Notes under the pieces: generated by a model
What the model was told of the DNA's origin: nothing
The model's input: only the letters and a program-made list of their open reading frames with translations
Database searches by the model: none
Part shown: piece after piece, positions 19,189-28,276 of the stretch
Numbering within the stretch: position 1 is the first letter of the stretch
Layout: every line of letters starts with the position of its first letter
Position numbers and translations under genes: made by a program
NCBI GenBank assembly: GCA_963707575.1
Contig: OY970171.1
Location: forward strand, 496,001-560,000
Origin: Gaiellasilicea sp963707575
Lineage (GTDB): Bacteria > Actinomycetota > Thermoleophilia > Gaiellales > Gaiellaceae
Reading direction: 5' to 3'
Length of the DNA stretch: 64,000 bases

Positions 19189-19953
19189 CTAGCTCGGCGG
19201 GTCCTGGATCACGCCGAAGCCGGCGCCGACGGGGTCCTCGAGTGCGGCGTAGCGACCGATCGACGGTATGTCGAACGGCTCGTGCACCACGCGCGCGCCG
19301 AGCTCCTCGGCTCGCGCACAGCTCCCGTCGGCGTCGGCGACGTTGAAGGTCGTCGCCCAGCTCGGCGGGCCGTCGGCCCACTGCATCAGGCCCGCGATGC
19401 CCTTGCCGCCGACCTCCAGCACGCGGTACGGCTCGTCCTGGCCCATCGGCGTCGCGGTGACGCTGTAGTCGAAGACGGCGCGGTAGAACTGCTCGGCGGC
19501 GGCCGCGTCGGGCGTCCGGCACTCGTTCCAGCTGAGCGTTCCCGGCTCGTTCGCGAGCTGGGCGCCGATGTGCTGGTCGGCCTGCCAGACGCCGAAGGCG
19601 GCGCCCGTGGGATCGACCGCGATCGTCATCCGGCCGGCCTCGAAGACGTCGAAGGGATCTGCGAGCACGGTCCCGCCCGCCTCGCGCACGCGTGCGGCCG
19701 TGTCGTCGACGTCGGCGCTCGCGAGGTAGGTCGTCCAGAACGGCGGCGTGTCCTCCTGCTGCGGCGGGCTCGCGGCCGCGACGTGCTTCCCCTTCAGGCT
19801 GAACATCGTGTAGCCGCCGGCCTCGGGGCGCGGGTCGCGGTCGGCCTCCCAGCCGAAGAGGCCCGAGTAGAACGCGATCGTCGCGTCGAGGTCGGGGCTC
19901 GTGACGTCGATCCAGCAGGGAGTGCCGGTCTCGTACTCGGTGAACTCGGGCAT
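19189..19953 (-). CDS. VOC-family protein with two glyoxalase-like domains
   Basis: A 254-aa protein of the vicinal oxygen chelate superfamily with two tandem modules. Module one is residues 1-125 (CWIDVTSPDLDATIAFYSGL, then DPTGAAFGVWQ). Module two is residues 130-254 (NECRTPDAAAAEQFYRAVFD, then DPVGAGFGVIQ). Members bind a metal and act as glyoxalases, dioxygenases or resistance proteins; the conserved Glu/His set is incomplete, so the reaction is open. ATG 19953 follows a short AAAGGAGCCT ribosome site. The stop is 10 bp before the pseudokinase start. Confidence 0.9.
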   Translation of the reverse strand: MPEFTEYETGTPCWIDVTSPDLDATIAFYSGLFGWEADRDPRPEAGGYTMFSLKGKHVAAASPPQQEDTPPFWTTYLASADVDDTAARVREAGGTVLADPFDVFEAGRMTIAVDPTGAAFGVWQADQHIGAQLANEPGTLSWNECRTPDAAAAEQFYRAVFDYSVTATPMGQDEPYRVLEVGGKGIAGLMQWADGPPSWATTFNVADADGSCARAEELGARVVHEPFDIPSIGRYAALEDPVGAGFGVIQDPPS

Positions 19954-20041
19954 TTACAGGCTCCTTTGTGAGTCGAAATTTCACACCTTCGAGACGAAGG
20001 TGACACACAGGCGTTGCCGTTCGTCGGGCACGGTGAAGTCG

Positions 20042-20557
20042 TTAGCTCGTGAGAGGAGACAGGCGGTACGCCATCAGGATCGCATCCACGTACTCCCCGT
20101 CACGCCGGTAGTGGTCTCGGCGAAGTCCTTCGCGCTCGAAGCCGAACGTCTCGTAGAGGCGGATCGCGGGCTCGTTCCAGGGGAAGACGTGCAGCTCGAG
20201 CTTGCTGACCTCGGCGCCCCGTGCCCACGCCACCGCCTGCTCCAGCAGCATCCGGCCCACACCCTGGCGGCGGTGGCTCGCAGCCACCATCAGGCCGAGG
20301 TCGGCGACGTGGTGGCTGGAGGGATGGGGGTCGCGCGCGAGCGAGAGCCGGCCGACGAGCTCGCCGTCCTCCTCCTCGGCGACGTAGACCGCAGCGTCCG
20401 GGAAGCGCTTGAGTGCGCGCAGGTACCTGCGCTCGTCGGAGACGCTGCGCCAGCCGGCGCTCGTCAGCAGCCAGGCGCCCTCCTCCGCCCCGATCGCCGT
20501 GCCCAGCTCGACGAGCGCGGCCGCGTCGTCGGCGCGGGCGGGCCGGATCTCGATCAC
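20042..20557 (-). CDS. GNAT-family N-acetyltransferase
   Basis: A 171-aa acetyl-CoA-dependent acyltransferase. GTG 20557 overlaps the stop of the upstream gamma-glutamyltransferase gene (GTGA). The fold shows MIEIRPARADDAAALVELG at the start. It then has the V..R....G..G acetyl-CoA loop in VAASHRRQGVGRMLLEQA (about residues 90-107) and the C-terminal motif NEPAIRLYETFGFEREG. The pattern resembles RimI/PhnO-type enzymes and phosphinothricin-like acetyltransferases. The substrate is unknown. Confidence 0.92.
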   Translation of the reverse strand: MIEIRPARADDAAALVELGTAIGAEEGAWLLTSAGWRSVSDERRYLRALKRFPDAAVYVAEEEDGELVGRLSLARDPHPSSHHVADLGLMVAASHRRQGVGRMLLEQAVAWARGAEVSKLELHVFPWNEPAIRLYETFGFEREGLRRDHYRRDGEYVDAILMAYRLSPLTS

Positions 20558-21868
20558 GGGACGACGATCCCGTGACCACCCCGGCGCGGATCGCCTGCTG
20601 CGGCGAAGGTGCCGTCCGCGGCGCGCTCGACGGCGGAGACGCCGCCGAAGTAGAGGTTGCGGCCGGCCCAGCGGACGACCTCCCACCCGCTCGGCGGCTC
20701 GTCGGGGTAGCCGCCCTCCAGATGGAGGACGTCGCCGTCGACGTGGAGCCGCGGTGCGTCGATCGCGGCGGCGAGGGGCACGCCGCGGAGCACCGCGTCG
20801 GCGACCTGCGCAATCGCCCCGGCGAGCCTCACCGACCCGGCGCTGCCGAGCGCGAGCCGCGGCCGCTCGTCCTCGAGCACGAGCGTCGGAGTCATCATGC
20901 TCGCGAGCCGGGCTCCCGGCTGGAGCTCGGCGTGGCCGATCACGTCCCGCTCGCCGAGCATGTTGTTCAGCTGCGCACCCGCGCGGAAGACCCCGGAGCC
21001 CGAGCCCAGCGTCGAGGAGAGCGCGGCGGCGTTGCCGGCGGCGTCGATCACCGAGATGTGGGTCGTGCCGGCCATGCGGGCGGGGGGAGCGGTCGCGTAG
21101 GCGTCGCGCAGCGCGGCGGCGCGGTCGCCGAGGCTCGTCGCGTGCTCGAGCCGTTCGAGCGCCGCGGCGACGATGCCGCCGCCGCGGGAGGGCGCGGGCG
21201 TCGCGAGGACGTCGTCTCCGCGGAACGACGTGCGGACCGGCTCGCGCTCGACGACTCGGTAGGCGGCCAGGTCGTCGGCGAGCTCGGGCAGCAGCTCGGC
21301 GACGGCCGCGGCTTTCCGGTCGCGCAGGCCCTCGAGGGTCGGGACGAGGTCGCTCGTGACGACCCGGGCCGGGTCGCCGAACATGCGCCGGCCGCCTTCG
21401 TCGTGCTGGAGGATGCCGGCCAGGATCAGGTGGAGGAACGCTTGCGCCTCGTTCACGTCGAGGCCGGCGCGCGCGAGCTCGATCGCGGGCTCGACGAGCT
21501 CGGCCCAGTCGAGGCTCCCGTACCGGTCGTGGGCAGCTTCGAGACCGGCGACGAGCCCGGGCACGGCGACCGACGCCTCACCGACCTGGAACACCTGCGT
21601 GGACGCGTCCCCGAAGTCGATCACGATCTCGTCCATCTCCGCGAGCGGGCGCGACGGGACGGCGAAGAAGCAGTCGAGCAGGAGCGGCTCGCCGTCGACG
21701 TACGTCGAGGAAGAAGCCGCCGCCCGCCGGCCCCGTCAAGGGCGGCTCGGCGACGAACGCCGCGAAGGCGGCGGCCACGCAGGCGTCGACGGCATTCCCG
21801 CCTTTTGCGAGTACTCTGGATCCAGCTTCGGCCGTGATCGGATGCCCGGCTGCAATCGCTGCCCTCAT
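20554..21868 (-). CDS. Gamma-glutamyltransferase-family protein (one frameshift)
   Basis: An Ntn-hydrolase of about 437 aa, shorter than the usual 530-580. The N-terminus has MRAAIAAGHPITAEAGSRVL and GGNAVDACVAAAFA, typical of GGT. The second half has the autoprocessing threonine in AGTTHISVIDAAGNAAALSS, where Thr before the TH pair becomes the nucleophile. The end is GDPRRGGHGIVVP. GGTs hydrolyse or transfer gamma-glutamyl groups from glutathione. No clear signal peptide is present, so a cytoplasmic, unusual substrate role is possible. The frame breaks near 21710; removing one base joins GGGFF to YVDGEPLLLD. It is coupled to the downstream acetyltransferase. Confidence 0.85.
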
Positions 21869-21943
21869 CTAGGGAGCGTAAACCGGGACTTCCTGCCGAT
21901 AACAGGTCAGCACCCGATCTCGACCCCGGAGCGTTCACACCCG

Positions 21944-22961
21944 ATGCCCCCCATCTTCGATCTTCGCAAGCGCCACCTGTTCCTGTCCCTCGGAACGCTG
22001 GCCGCCCTCCTCGTCGTGGCGACAACGCCGCAGCTGCTCGGCGACCAGGTGAGCGAGGCCTTCCACGGCCTGCTCGTCGCGAGCCCCGCCTGGCTCTGGC
22101 TGGCCGCCCTCTCGTTCGCGACCGCGCTGGCGGCATCGGGCTGCGCGTGGCATTCCGCGCTCAGGCGCTGCGGCGGCGACCTCGGCCGGGCCGACGCGAG
22201 TGCCCGTTACGGCGTCGGCTCGCTCGTGAACGCGTTTGCGCCGGCCAAGCTCGGCAGTGCCGTGCGCTTCGGGCTCTACGCCCGCGTGCTCCACGGCGAG
22301 GGCCGGCTGTGGACGACCGGCGGCGTCGCCGCCTCGATCGGCGCGGCGCGCTCGATCTGGCTGGCGGTGCTGCTCACGTTCGCTGCCGCGAGCGGCGTGC
22401 TGCCCGTGCTGGCCGCTGGCGCTGATCGCGCTCGCGGTCGCAGTCGCGATCACGGTGGCCGTGCTCTCACGCAACCGGCAGCCGAACGCCCGCGTCGCTC
22501 ATGTTCTCGACGCCTTCCGCGTGCTCGGACGCTGCCCGCGCGCCGCGGCGCAGCTGATCGGCTGGGTCGGCGTGGCCGCAGCCGCACGCGTCGGCGCCGC
22601 GACAGCGATCGCCGCCGCCTTCGGCGTCGAGCGCCCGCTGCTCGCGGCACTCCTCGTCGTGCCCGCACTCGACCTCGCGGGGATCCTTCCGCTCACCCCC
22701 GGCAACATCGGCATCGCGAGCGCCGCGGTCGCGTTCGCGTTGCATGCGCACGGGACTGCCTCCGGCGCGGCGATGTCGGCAGGGATCGCGTTCAGCGCGG
22801 TCGAGACGGTGACGAGCATCGCGTTCGGCGCAGGGAGCCTGCTGTTCCTGGCCTCCGGCACGCCGGGAGCCCGGCGCTGGACGATGGCAGCCGCCGGTGC
22901 CACGGCCTGCCTCGGCCTGGGCGCCGCGTTCGGCGCGACCGTCGTGCTCCCGCTCGTCTAG
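21944..22961 (+). CDS. Lysylphosphatidylglycerol synthase TM-region/UPF0104-like membrane protein (one frameshift)
   Basis: An integral membrane protein of about 338 aa with eight or so hydrophobic helices. The conserved cores are GVGSLVNAFAPAKLGSAVRF (about residue 88) and LDLAGILPLTPGNIGIASAA (about 245). This is the AglD/UPF0104 flippase-like fold also found as the N-terminal part of MprF. Its likely role is lipid or polyprenyl-lipid flipping or transfer in the membrane. The ATG at 21944 opens the homology. A frame break near 22413 is removed by deleting one C. It is divergent from GGT and its end abuts the convergent ftsZ stop with no gap. Confidence 0.8.
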
Positions 22962-24413
22962 CTAGCGGCGGAGGAAGCTCGGCGGCTCGAGCGGGTCCTC
23001 GGTGCGAGCCGGTGACGGGCTACTCGAGCCCGAGAACGCCGGGACCGGTGCGCGGCGGCGGGTGCCGCCGAGGCCCGTCGCGACGACCGTGACCCAGACC
23101 TGTCCGGCGAGACGCTCGTCGACGGTGGCGCCGAAGATGATGTTCGTGTCGTCGGTCGCGGCGGCGCGCACGGCCTCGGCCGCGTCGTTCACCTCGAGCA
23201 GGGTCAGATCCTCGCCGCCGGCGATCGAGAGCAGGATCCCGCGGGCGCCGACGATCTCCGTGTCGATCAGCGGCGAGCGGAGCGCGCGCTCAGCAGCCTG
23301 CTTGGCGCGATCGTCTCCCGTGGCGAAGCCGATCCCCATCAGGGCCGAGCCCGCGTCGGACATGATCGTGCGCACGTCGGCGAAGTCGAGGTTGATCAGG
23401 CCCGGCATCGTGATCAGGTCGCAGATCCCCTGCACACCCTGGCGCAGGACGTCGTCGGCGATCTTGAACGCGTCGAGCATCGAGGTCGAGCGGTCGAGCA
23501 CCTCCAGCAGGCGGTCGTTCGGGATCACGATCACGGTGTCGCAGGCAGCGCGCAGCTCCTCGACGCCGAGGTCGGCGGAGGTCTTGCGGCGCGAGCCCTC
23601 GAAGCGGAACGGCGTCGTGACGATGCCGACCGTGAGCGCACCCAGCTCGCGCGCGATCCGGGCGACGACAGGCGCCGCACCGGTGCCGGTGCCACCGCCC
23701 TCGCCCGCGGTCACGAAGACCATGTCCGAGCCGCGGAGCGCGTGCTTGATCTGGTCGTAGGTGTCCTCGGCGGCGCGGCGGCCGATCTCGGGCTCCGCCC
23801 CGGAGCCGAGGCCCTGCGTGAGCTCGCGGCCGATGTGGATCTTCACCGGCGCGTCCGAGATCTGGAGCTGCTGCATGTCGGTGTTGACCGCGACGAACTC
23901 GACCTGCGAGATGCCGGCGTCGATCATCCGGTTGACCGCGTTCAGGCCGGCTCCGCCCACGCCGACGACGCGGATCACAGCGAGGTAGGAGGAGCTGTCG
24001 GTGCGCGTCGAGTACTCGAGCCTCGGTGCGGGCTCGGGCATCGTCTCGAGCAGGCTCACGGGCGGCTCGTACGGGCGCTCGCGGACGGGCTCGGGCGCGA
24101 CGACGCGCGGCGCCGGGGTGACCGTGACCGGCGGCGGTGCGGGAACCTCTTTCGGCACGGCGGGAGCCGGCGCGGCGGCGACGGGCTTCGCCCGCTCCTC
24201 GCGCACGAAGTCGGGCACGTGCTCGACGGTCTTCTCCTGCGGCTCCTCCGGCGGAGCGGCGGCAGGCGGCGGCGCAGCCGCGGCCTCCGGCTCCGGCGCA
24301 GCGGGCTGCTCGGGTGCCTTCTCGCCCTGCTCGGCCTGCCGCTGGGCGGCCTCGGTCGCGCGGAAGAGCTCGGCGAGCGGGCCCTCACGCATGCTCGCGC
24401 GATTTCGCGCCAC
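22962..24413 (-). CDS. ftsZ: FtsZ with long N-terminal extension
   Basis: A tubulin-like GTPase of 483 aa. Residues 1-140 are an added Pro/Ala/Glu-rich segment that starts with an amphipathic helix (GPLAELFRATEAAQRQAEQG). The core follows: VIRVVGVGGAGLNAVNRM near 145, the GTP signature GGGTGTGAAP near 240, and the catalytic T7 loop NLDFADVRTIM near 345. The C-terminus ends EPPSFLRR, the usual FtsA/ZipA/SepF docking peptide, so it should polymerise. Here the linker seems to have moved to the front. Two starts are possible: ATG 24413 and ATG 24392 (within an ATGCGTGA overlap with parA). The pair is co-transcribed with parA rather than placed in a division-wall cluster. Confidence 0.95.
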   Translation of the reverse strand: MARNRASMREGPLAELFRATEAAQRQAEQGEKAPEQPAAPEPEAAAAPPPAAAPPEEPQEKTVEHVPDFVREERAKPVAAAPAPAVPKEVPAPPPVTVTPAPRVVAPEPVRERPYEPPVSLLETMPEPAPRLEYSTRTDSSSYLAVIRVVGVGGAGLNAVNRMIDAGISQVEFVAVNTDMQQLQISDAPVKIHIGRELTQGLGSGAEPEIGRRAAEDTYDQIKHALRGSDMVFVTAGEGGGTGTGAAPVVARIARELGALTVGIVTTPFRFEGSRRKTSADLGVEELRAACDTVIVIPNDRLLEVLDRSTSMLDAFKIADDVLRQGVQGICDLITMPGLINLDFADVRTIMSDAGSALMGIGFATGDDRAKQAAERALRSPLIDTEIVGARGILLSIAGGEDLTLLEVNDAAEAVRAAATDDTNIIFGATVDERLAGQVWVTVVATGLGGTRRRAPVPAFSGSSSPSPARTEDPLEPPSFLRR

Positions 24414-25155
24414 TGAGCACCTCCTTTGCCAGGTCGCGGTACGCCTCGGCGGCGGTTCCGGACGGATCGTACTTCAGGACTGACGCACCTTTCACCGGCG
24501 CCTCGGCGTAGCGAACCGTCTTGCGGATCCGCGTCTTGTAGACGAGCTCGCCGAAGTTCTCCTCGAGGATCTCGACCGCCTCGCGCGCGTGGAGCGTGCG
24601 GCTGTCGAACATCGTCGGCAGGATCCCCTCGATCTTCACCTCGGGGTTCAGGTTCTCGCGCACCATCGCGAGCGTGTTCTCGAGCTGGACGAGGCCGCGC
24701 AGGGAGAGGTACTCGCACTGCACCGGCACGATCACGCCGGTGGCCGCGACGAACGCGTTGATCGTCAGCAGGCCGAGCGAGGGCGGCGTGTCGATGAGGA
24801 CGTAGTCGTAGGTGTCGCGCACCTCGAGCAGCGCCTTCTCGAGCGCGCGCTCGCGGCCGATCATCGCGGAGAGCGCCAGCTCGGCACCGGCGAGGTCGAT
24901 CGACGAGACGGCGACGTCGACCTCGGCCTTGTGGATGATCTCCGAGATCGGCAGCCGGTGGACGAGCACGTCGAACATCGAGCGCTCGATCGCGTCCGGG
25001 TTCATGCCCTGGCTCATCGTCAGGTTGCCCTGCGGGTCGAGGTCGACGATCAGCACCCGGTGACCGAGCTCCATGAAGGCGACGCCGAGATTCAGCGTCG
25101 TCGTGGTCTTCGCAACGCCGCCTTTCTGGTTCGCGAAGACGATCACCCTCTGCAA
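24385..25155 (-). CDS. parA: ParA/Soj-family ATPase
   Basis: A 256-aa deviant-Walker ATPase. TTG 25155 is preferred: it follows a GAGGAG ribosome site and gives MQRVIVFANQKGGVAKTTT, which aligns with typical ParA starts. The frame stays open to 25227, but that extension contains a perfect palindrome. Motifs: KGGVAKTT (Walker A), DLDPQGN, LIDTPPSLG (Walker B) and VPVQCEYLSLRGL. ParA proteins position chromosomes, plasmids or division-site proteins on the nucleoid or membrane. No parB is next to it. The stop overlaps ftsZ, so this ATPase may place or regulate the adjacent FtsZ rather than segregate DNA. That is inference. Confidence 0.92.
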   Translation of the reverse strand: MQRVIVFANQKGGVAKTTTTLNLGVAFMELGHRVLIVDLDPQGNLTMSQGMNPDAIERSMFDVLVHRLPISEIIHKAEVDVAVSSIDLAGAELALSAMIGRERALEKALLEVRDTYDYVLIDTPPSLGLLTINAFVAATGVIVPVQCEYLSLRGLVQLENTLAMVRENLNPEVKIEGILPTMFDSRTLHAREAVEILEENFGELVYKTRIRKTVRYAEAPVKGASVLKYDPSGTAAEAYRDLAKEVLSGAKSREHA

Positions 25156-25180
25156 CGTGGTCTCCTCGGTGGGGGGATCG

Positions 25181-25196
25181 GGCCGAACGTTCGGCC
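25181..25196. promoter_or_regulatory. Perfect 16-bp palindrome upstream of parA
   Basis: GGCCGAACGTTCGGCC is a perfect 16-bp palindrome, 26-41 bp before the preferred parA start. It has the size and place of an operator for a dimeric repressor, possibly autoregulation of parA-ftsZ. It differs from the LexA box of Gram-positives, which has four bases between GAAC and GTTC, and from parS. Confidence 0.45.
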
Positions 25197-25267
25197 GCGG
25201 AAGCAAGCGCATGAGTCCCATGTGCACCCGCTTTTCAAGGCTCTGTCGCCTATTCCTTCACCCGGCC

Positions 25268-26218
25268 TCAGTCCTCGCCGTCCCAGTAGTCGAGGGACTC
25301 GGGCCGGAAGATGACGCCGACGCCGCGCAGGTTCACGTTCCCCGACCGGGGGTAGTAGGCCACGTCGCCCGGATCGCGTGTCCCGTACGCGAGCAGCGTC
25401 AGGCCCGCCGCGCCCGCACGAAAGGAGTGCCCGACACGCGTGCCCGCGGGTCGCGCGACCGTCGAGCCGGCGCGAACCGGGAACGTGCCGGTGACGGCGT
25501 CGGACCACGCCGTCGGCGACGGCACGAGCTCGAGCTCCCCTTCGCCGTCCAGGACGACGAAGATCTCTTCCTCGGCCGAGTGGCAGTGAGGCGGCGCGTT
25601 CAGCTTGCCCGGAGGAACGGTGAGGTGGTTGAGCCCCGTCCGGACGCTCTCGGCGGCGATGCCGAGATCGCGGCCCACGACCTCGACGCTCCCGCGACCC
25701 CACGGCTCCGCCTCGACGTCGTCGACGTTGACGACCCAGCGCGGGCGCTCGGCCGGTTCGCCGACCTCGGGCTCTCCGGCCTCCGCTTCGAGCTTCCAGG
25801 GGTGATCCTCCGGATCGCCGGTTCGGACCCAGGCGCCGAGGCCCCAGGAGACCCCTGCGCGCGGCAGGCGCGCGCCTCTGTTCGTGTGCCGCTCGCCGAA
25901 CGCGAGCACCGTCAGACCCTCCGTGCCGGCGCGGAGCGTGTGCGCCTCCGTGCCCGCCGTGTGCACGAGGCAGTCACCGGCACGGACGTCGTAGCAGGCA
26001 CCGTCCTGCCACGAGATCCCCGAGCCTTCGAGGACGTAGAAGATCTCCTCCTCGGAGATCTCGACGTGAGCCGGTGTCGACCACTTGCCGGGATCGACCC
26101 TGATCCGCTTCACACCGACCGTGATCGACCGGTCTCCGGTCAGGCTCTGCCAGTCGCCTCCGATGTGCCCGCGCTCCATGCGCTGCCACGGAAGCTCGTC
26201 CCAATGGGAGACCGCCAC
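25268..26218 (-). CDS. Double-cupin domain protein
   Basis: A 316-aa protein with two cupin barrels. The first (about 30-110) has HVEISEEEIFYVLEGSG and GDCLVHTAGTEAHTLRAG. The second (about 200-290) has PPHCHSAEEEIFVVLDGEG, a full HxH...E metal site, and a terminal RAGSTVARPAGTRVGHSFRA. The first barrel keeps H and E but lacks the second His, so only the second is sure to bind metal. Such bicupins serve as dioxygenases, isomerases or sensors; the reaction is open. The start is ATG 26218 and it lies downstream of the hypothetical gene at 26258 on the same strand. Confidence 0.88.
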   Translation of the reverse strand: MAVSHWDELPWQRMERGHIGGDWQSLTGDRSITVGVKRIRVDPGKWSTPAHVEISEEEIFYVLEGSGISWQDGACYDVRAGDCLVHTAGTEAHTLRAGTEGLTVLAFGERHTNRGARLPRAGVSWGLGAWVRTGDPEDHPWKLEAEAGEPEVGEPAERPRWVVNVDDVEAEPWGRGSVEVVGRDLGIAAESVRTGLNHLTVPPGKLNAPPHCHSAEEEIFVVLDGEGELELVPSPTAWSDAVTGTFPVRAGSTVARPAGTRVGHSFRAGAAGLTLLAYGTRDPGDVAYYPRSGNVNLRGVGVIFRPESLDYWDGED

Positions 26219-26257
26219 GAGGCGATTATGTCCCGTGCGGCGGCGGGCGCAGCCGAG

Positions 26258-27475
26258 CTAGGCGGTGCGGGCGAGGTCGTGCGCCGAGCGCAGGCCGAGC
26301 AGGACGTCGTCGAGCGAGCGCACGAGCCCACCGCGGTCGCCGTGCCGGAGGGTCTCGACGAGCGCCCGCCGCACCGCGTTCTCAGCCGTCTCGCCGGCGG
26401 GCTCGCCCCCGGCGAGCTCACGGAGCCGCTCGTAGAGCGCTCGGCGGCCGTCGGAGTCGTCGCCGAGCAGCACCGCGGTGCGCAGCTCCCAGGTGTCGCC
26501 GAGCAGCGCCGCGAGCGCGCCCCGCAGCTGCTCGGTGCGGAACGGCTCGTTCTGGAACAAGGACAGCTCCCAGCGGTCGAGCGCCTCGGCGAGCGCCGGG
26601 TCGCCGTCGGCGAGCGCGAGCCGCTCGAGCAGCTCCTTCGAGAGCGTGCCGCGGAAGCCGTCGAGACGCGATGGCTCGCCGGGCGGCGGCGTGGCCGCGA
26701 TCGGCAGCACCGGGCGGATCCCGAACGGGCGCCAGTCCAGCCGCTCGAAGAGGACGGGACCGGCGGAGACGGGCGCGGCGGTGGCGAGCCGCAGCGCGGT
26801 CACGGCGTCGGCGAGCTCGGCGGGCGCGTCCGGCGGCTCCTCCCCCGCCTCGAGCGCCCGCTCCAGCTCGAGCACGCAGTAGCGGTCGACCTCGCGGCCG
26901 AAGCCGGCCGGCAGCAGGCCCTGGGCCTCGGGCCAGTGCTGCGCGAGCTCCCCGGTCGCGGACGCCCGCACGCGCAGGCCGTTGCCGAGCTCCACCTGCG
27001 TCACCACCGAGAGGCCGATGAGCGGCGCGACGGCGGCGTAGGCGCGCGAGGACCCGAAGAGCGAGCGGCCGAGCTCGTCGTACGCGCGCTCGAAGGCGCG
27101 GTCGTCCCAGTCGAAGCCGCCGCAGGCCTCCGCGGTCGAGATCAGCAGCGAGAGCAGGACGGTCCGGAAGAGGGCCTGCTCCTCGGTCGGCTTCGGGCCG
27201 GCGTGGGCGCGCGCGAAGATCGCCGCCGCCGGCTCGCGCAGCAGCTCGTCGAGCGCGAGGCGTGCGTCCTCGCGCGCCGCGAGCTCCCGCGCCCGCGACT
27301 CGATGAAGGAGCGCACGAGCGGCCGGTACTCGTACAGGGCCGGGCCACCGCGCTGGACGTGCTCCTCGAAGGAGAAGGGCAGCTCCTCGCCGTCCTCCAG
27401 CGCCCGACCGAGATAGACGAACGCGCCGAGACAGAAGGCGCGCAGGGTGAGGTGCAGGTGCGGAGCGCGAACCAC
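26258..27475 (-). CDS. Uncharacterised protein (405 aa)
   Basis: I do not recognise this protein. It is soluble, rich in Leu, Ala, Arg and Glu, largely helical, and starts VVRAPHLHLTLRAFCLGAFV at GTG 27475. That start lies 8 bp after the stop of the Nei/Fpg gene, suggesting an operon. There are no obvious catalytic motifs. A central stretch (GPVLFERLDWRPFGIRPVLP) and the following GFRGTLSKELLERLALADGD look ordered. The reading frame is clean and codon use is native, so it is a real gene. Confidence 0.7.
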   Translation of the reverse strand: MVRAPHLHLTLRAFCLGAFVYLGRALEDGEELPFSFEEHVQRGGPALYEYRPLVRSFIESRARELAAREDARLALDELLREPAAAIFARAHAGPKPTEEQALFRTVLLSLLISTAEACGGFDWDDRAFERAYDELGRSLFGSSRAYAAVAPLIGLSVVTQVELGNGLRVRASATGELAQHWPEAQGLLPAGFGREVDRYCVLELERALEAGEEPPDAPAELADAVTALRLATAAPVSAGPVLFERLDWRPFGIRPVLPIAATPPPGEPSRLDGFRGTLSKELLERLALADGDPALAEALDRWELSLFQNEPFRTEQLRGALAALLGDTWELRTAVLLGDDSDGRRALYERLRELAGGEPAGETAENAVRRALVETLRHGDRGGLVRSLDDVLLGLRSAHDLARTA

Positions 27476-27483
27476 CCATCCGG

Positions 27484-28236
27484 TTACGACCCCGCCGGCC
27501 CGCCTCCTGCCTGGCAGCCGGGGCACCAGTAGGCGGTGCGGTTGTCGTCGCCCAGCCCGCGCGAGCGGACGATCGTGCCGCAGCGCCTGCACGGCCGGCC
27601 GGCACGCCGGTAGACGTTCCGCCCCGGCCTGCCCGTCGCAAGCGACTCGCGCATCAGCCGCCGGGCCGCCTCGACCGCCGCCGCCAGGGTCTCGTCTTCC
27701 ACGTCCGCGACGCGCACCCACGGCGAGACGCGGATCGACCACAACGCCTCCGCCATCCACATGTTCCCGATCCCGGCGACGAGCCGCTGGCTCTGAAGGG
27801 CCTCGCCGAGCAGGCTCCCTCCCGCGCCGCGCAGCCGCGCGACTGCCCCATCCACGTCGAACTCGTCCGCCAGCACGTCCGGCCCGAGCGCGCGCACCGG
27901 TCGCGTGTCGAGCGAGAGCACGGGGCCGTTCCAGAGCACGGCCTCGAGCTCGTCGCCGCGCAGAACGAGCCAGGGCGAGCCCACCCGCCGGGCGCCGCGT
28001 GGCTCCACCCGCCAGCGGCCCGTCATGCGCAGGTGGCTGCGCACGACGACCCCGCCCTCGAAGCGGAGCAGCAGGTTCTTGCCCACCGCCTCGACCGAGT
28101 CGAGCACGCGCCCGTCGATCCGCGGCGCCACTCCCGTCGCCTGCGCCCGCGGATGCGGCGCCTCGACCTCTAGCCGCTGCCCGACGAGAGCCTGGAGCCG
28201 CGCCGCGGCGCGATGCAGCGAATCGCCCTCGGGCAC
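27484..28236 (-). CDS. Fpg/Nei-family DNA glycosylase (endonuclease VIII-like)
   Basis: A base-excision repair bifunctional glycosylase/AP lyase of 250 aa. GTG 28236 gives a mature N-terminus Pro-Glu (PEGDSLHRAAARLQ), where Pro is the catalytic nucleophile and Glu the acid. The catalytic Lys lies in VGKNLLLRF. The helix-two-turn-helix has LVAGIGNMWMAEALW, and the zinc finger is CRRCGTIVRSRGLGDDN then WCPGC. PEGDSL-type starts favour the actinobacterial Nei2 branch over MutM (PELPE), so oxidised pyrimidines are the likelier substrate. It is divergent from the B12 regulator with a 40-bp spacer. Confidence 0.93.
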   Translation of the reverse strand: MPEGDSLHRAAARLQALVGQRLEVEAPHPRAQATGVAPRIDGRVLDSVEAVGKNLLLRFEGGVVVRSHLRMTGRWRVEPRGARRVGSPWLVLRGDELEAVLWNGPVLSLDTRPVRALGPDVLADEFDVDGAVARLRGAGGSLLGEALQSQRLVAGIGNMWMAEALWSIRVSPWVRVADVEDETLAAAVEAARRLMRESLATGRPGRNVYRRAGRPCRRCGTIVRSRGLGDDNRTAYWCPGCQAGGGPAGS

Positions 28237-28276
28237 AAAACGGAATCTAGCGCGGCCCGCTACTGTTTCCCGACCG

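Noticed and set aside
25181..25196. SOS (LexA) box.
   Set aside because: The Gram-positive box needs four bases between GAAC and GTTC; here they touch. It is kept only as an unassigned palindrome.
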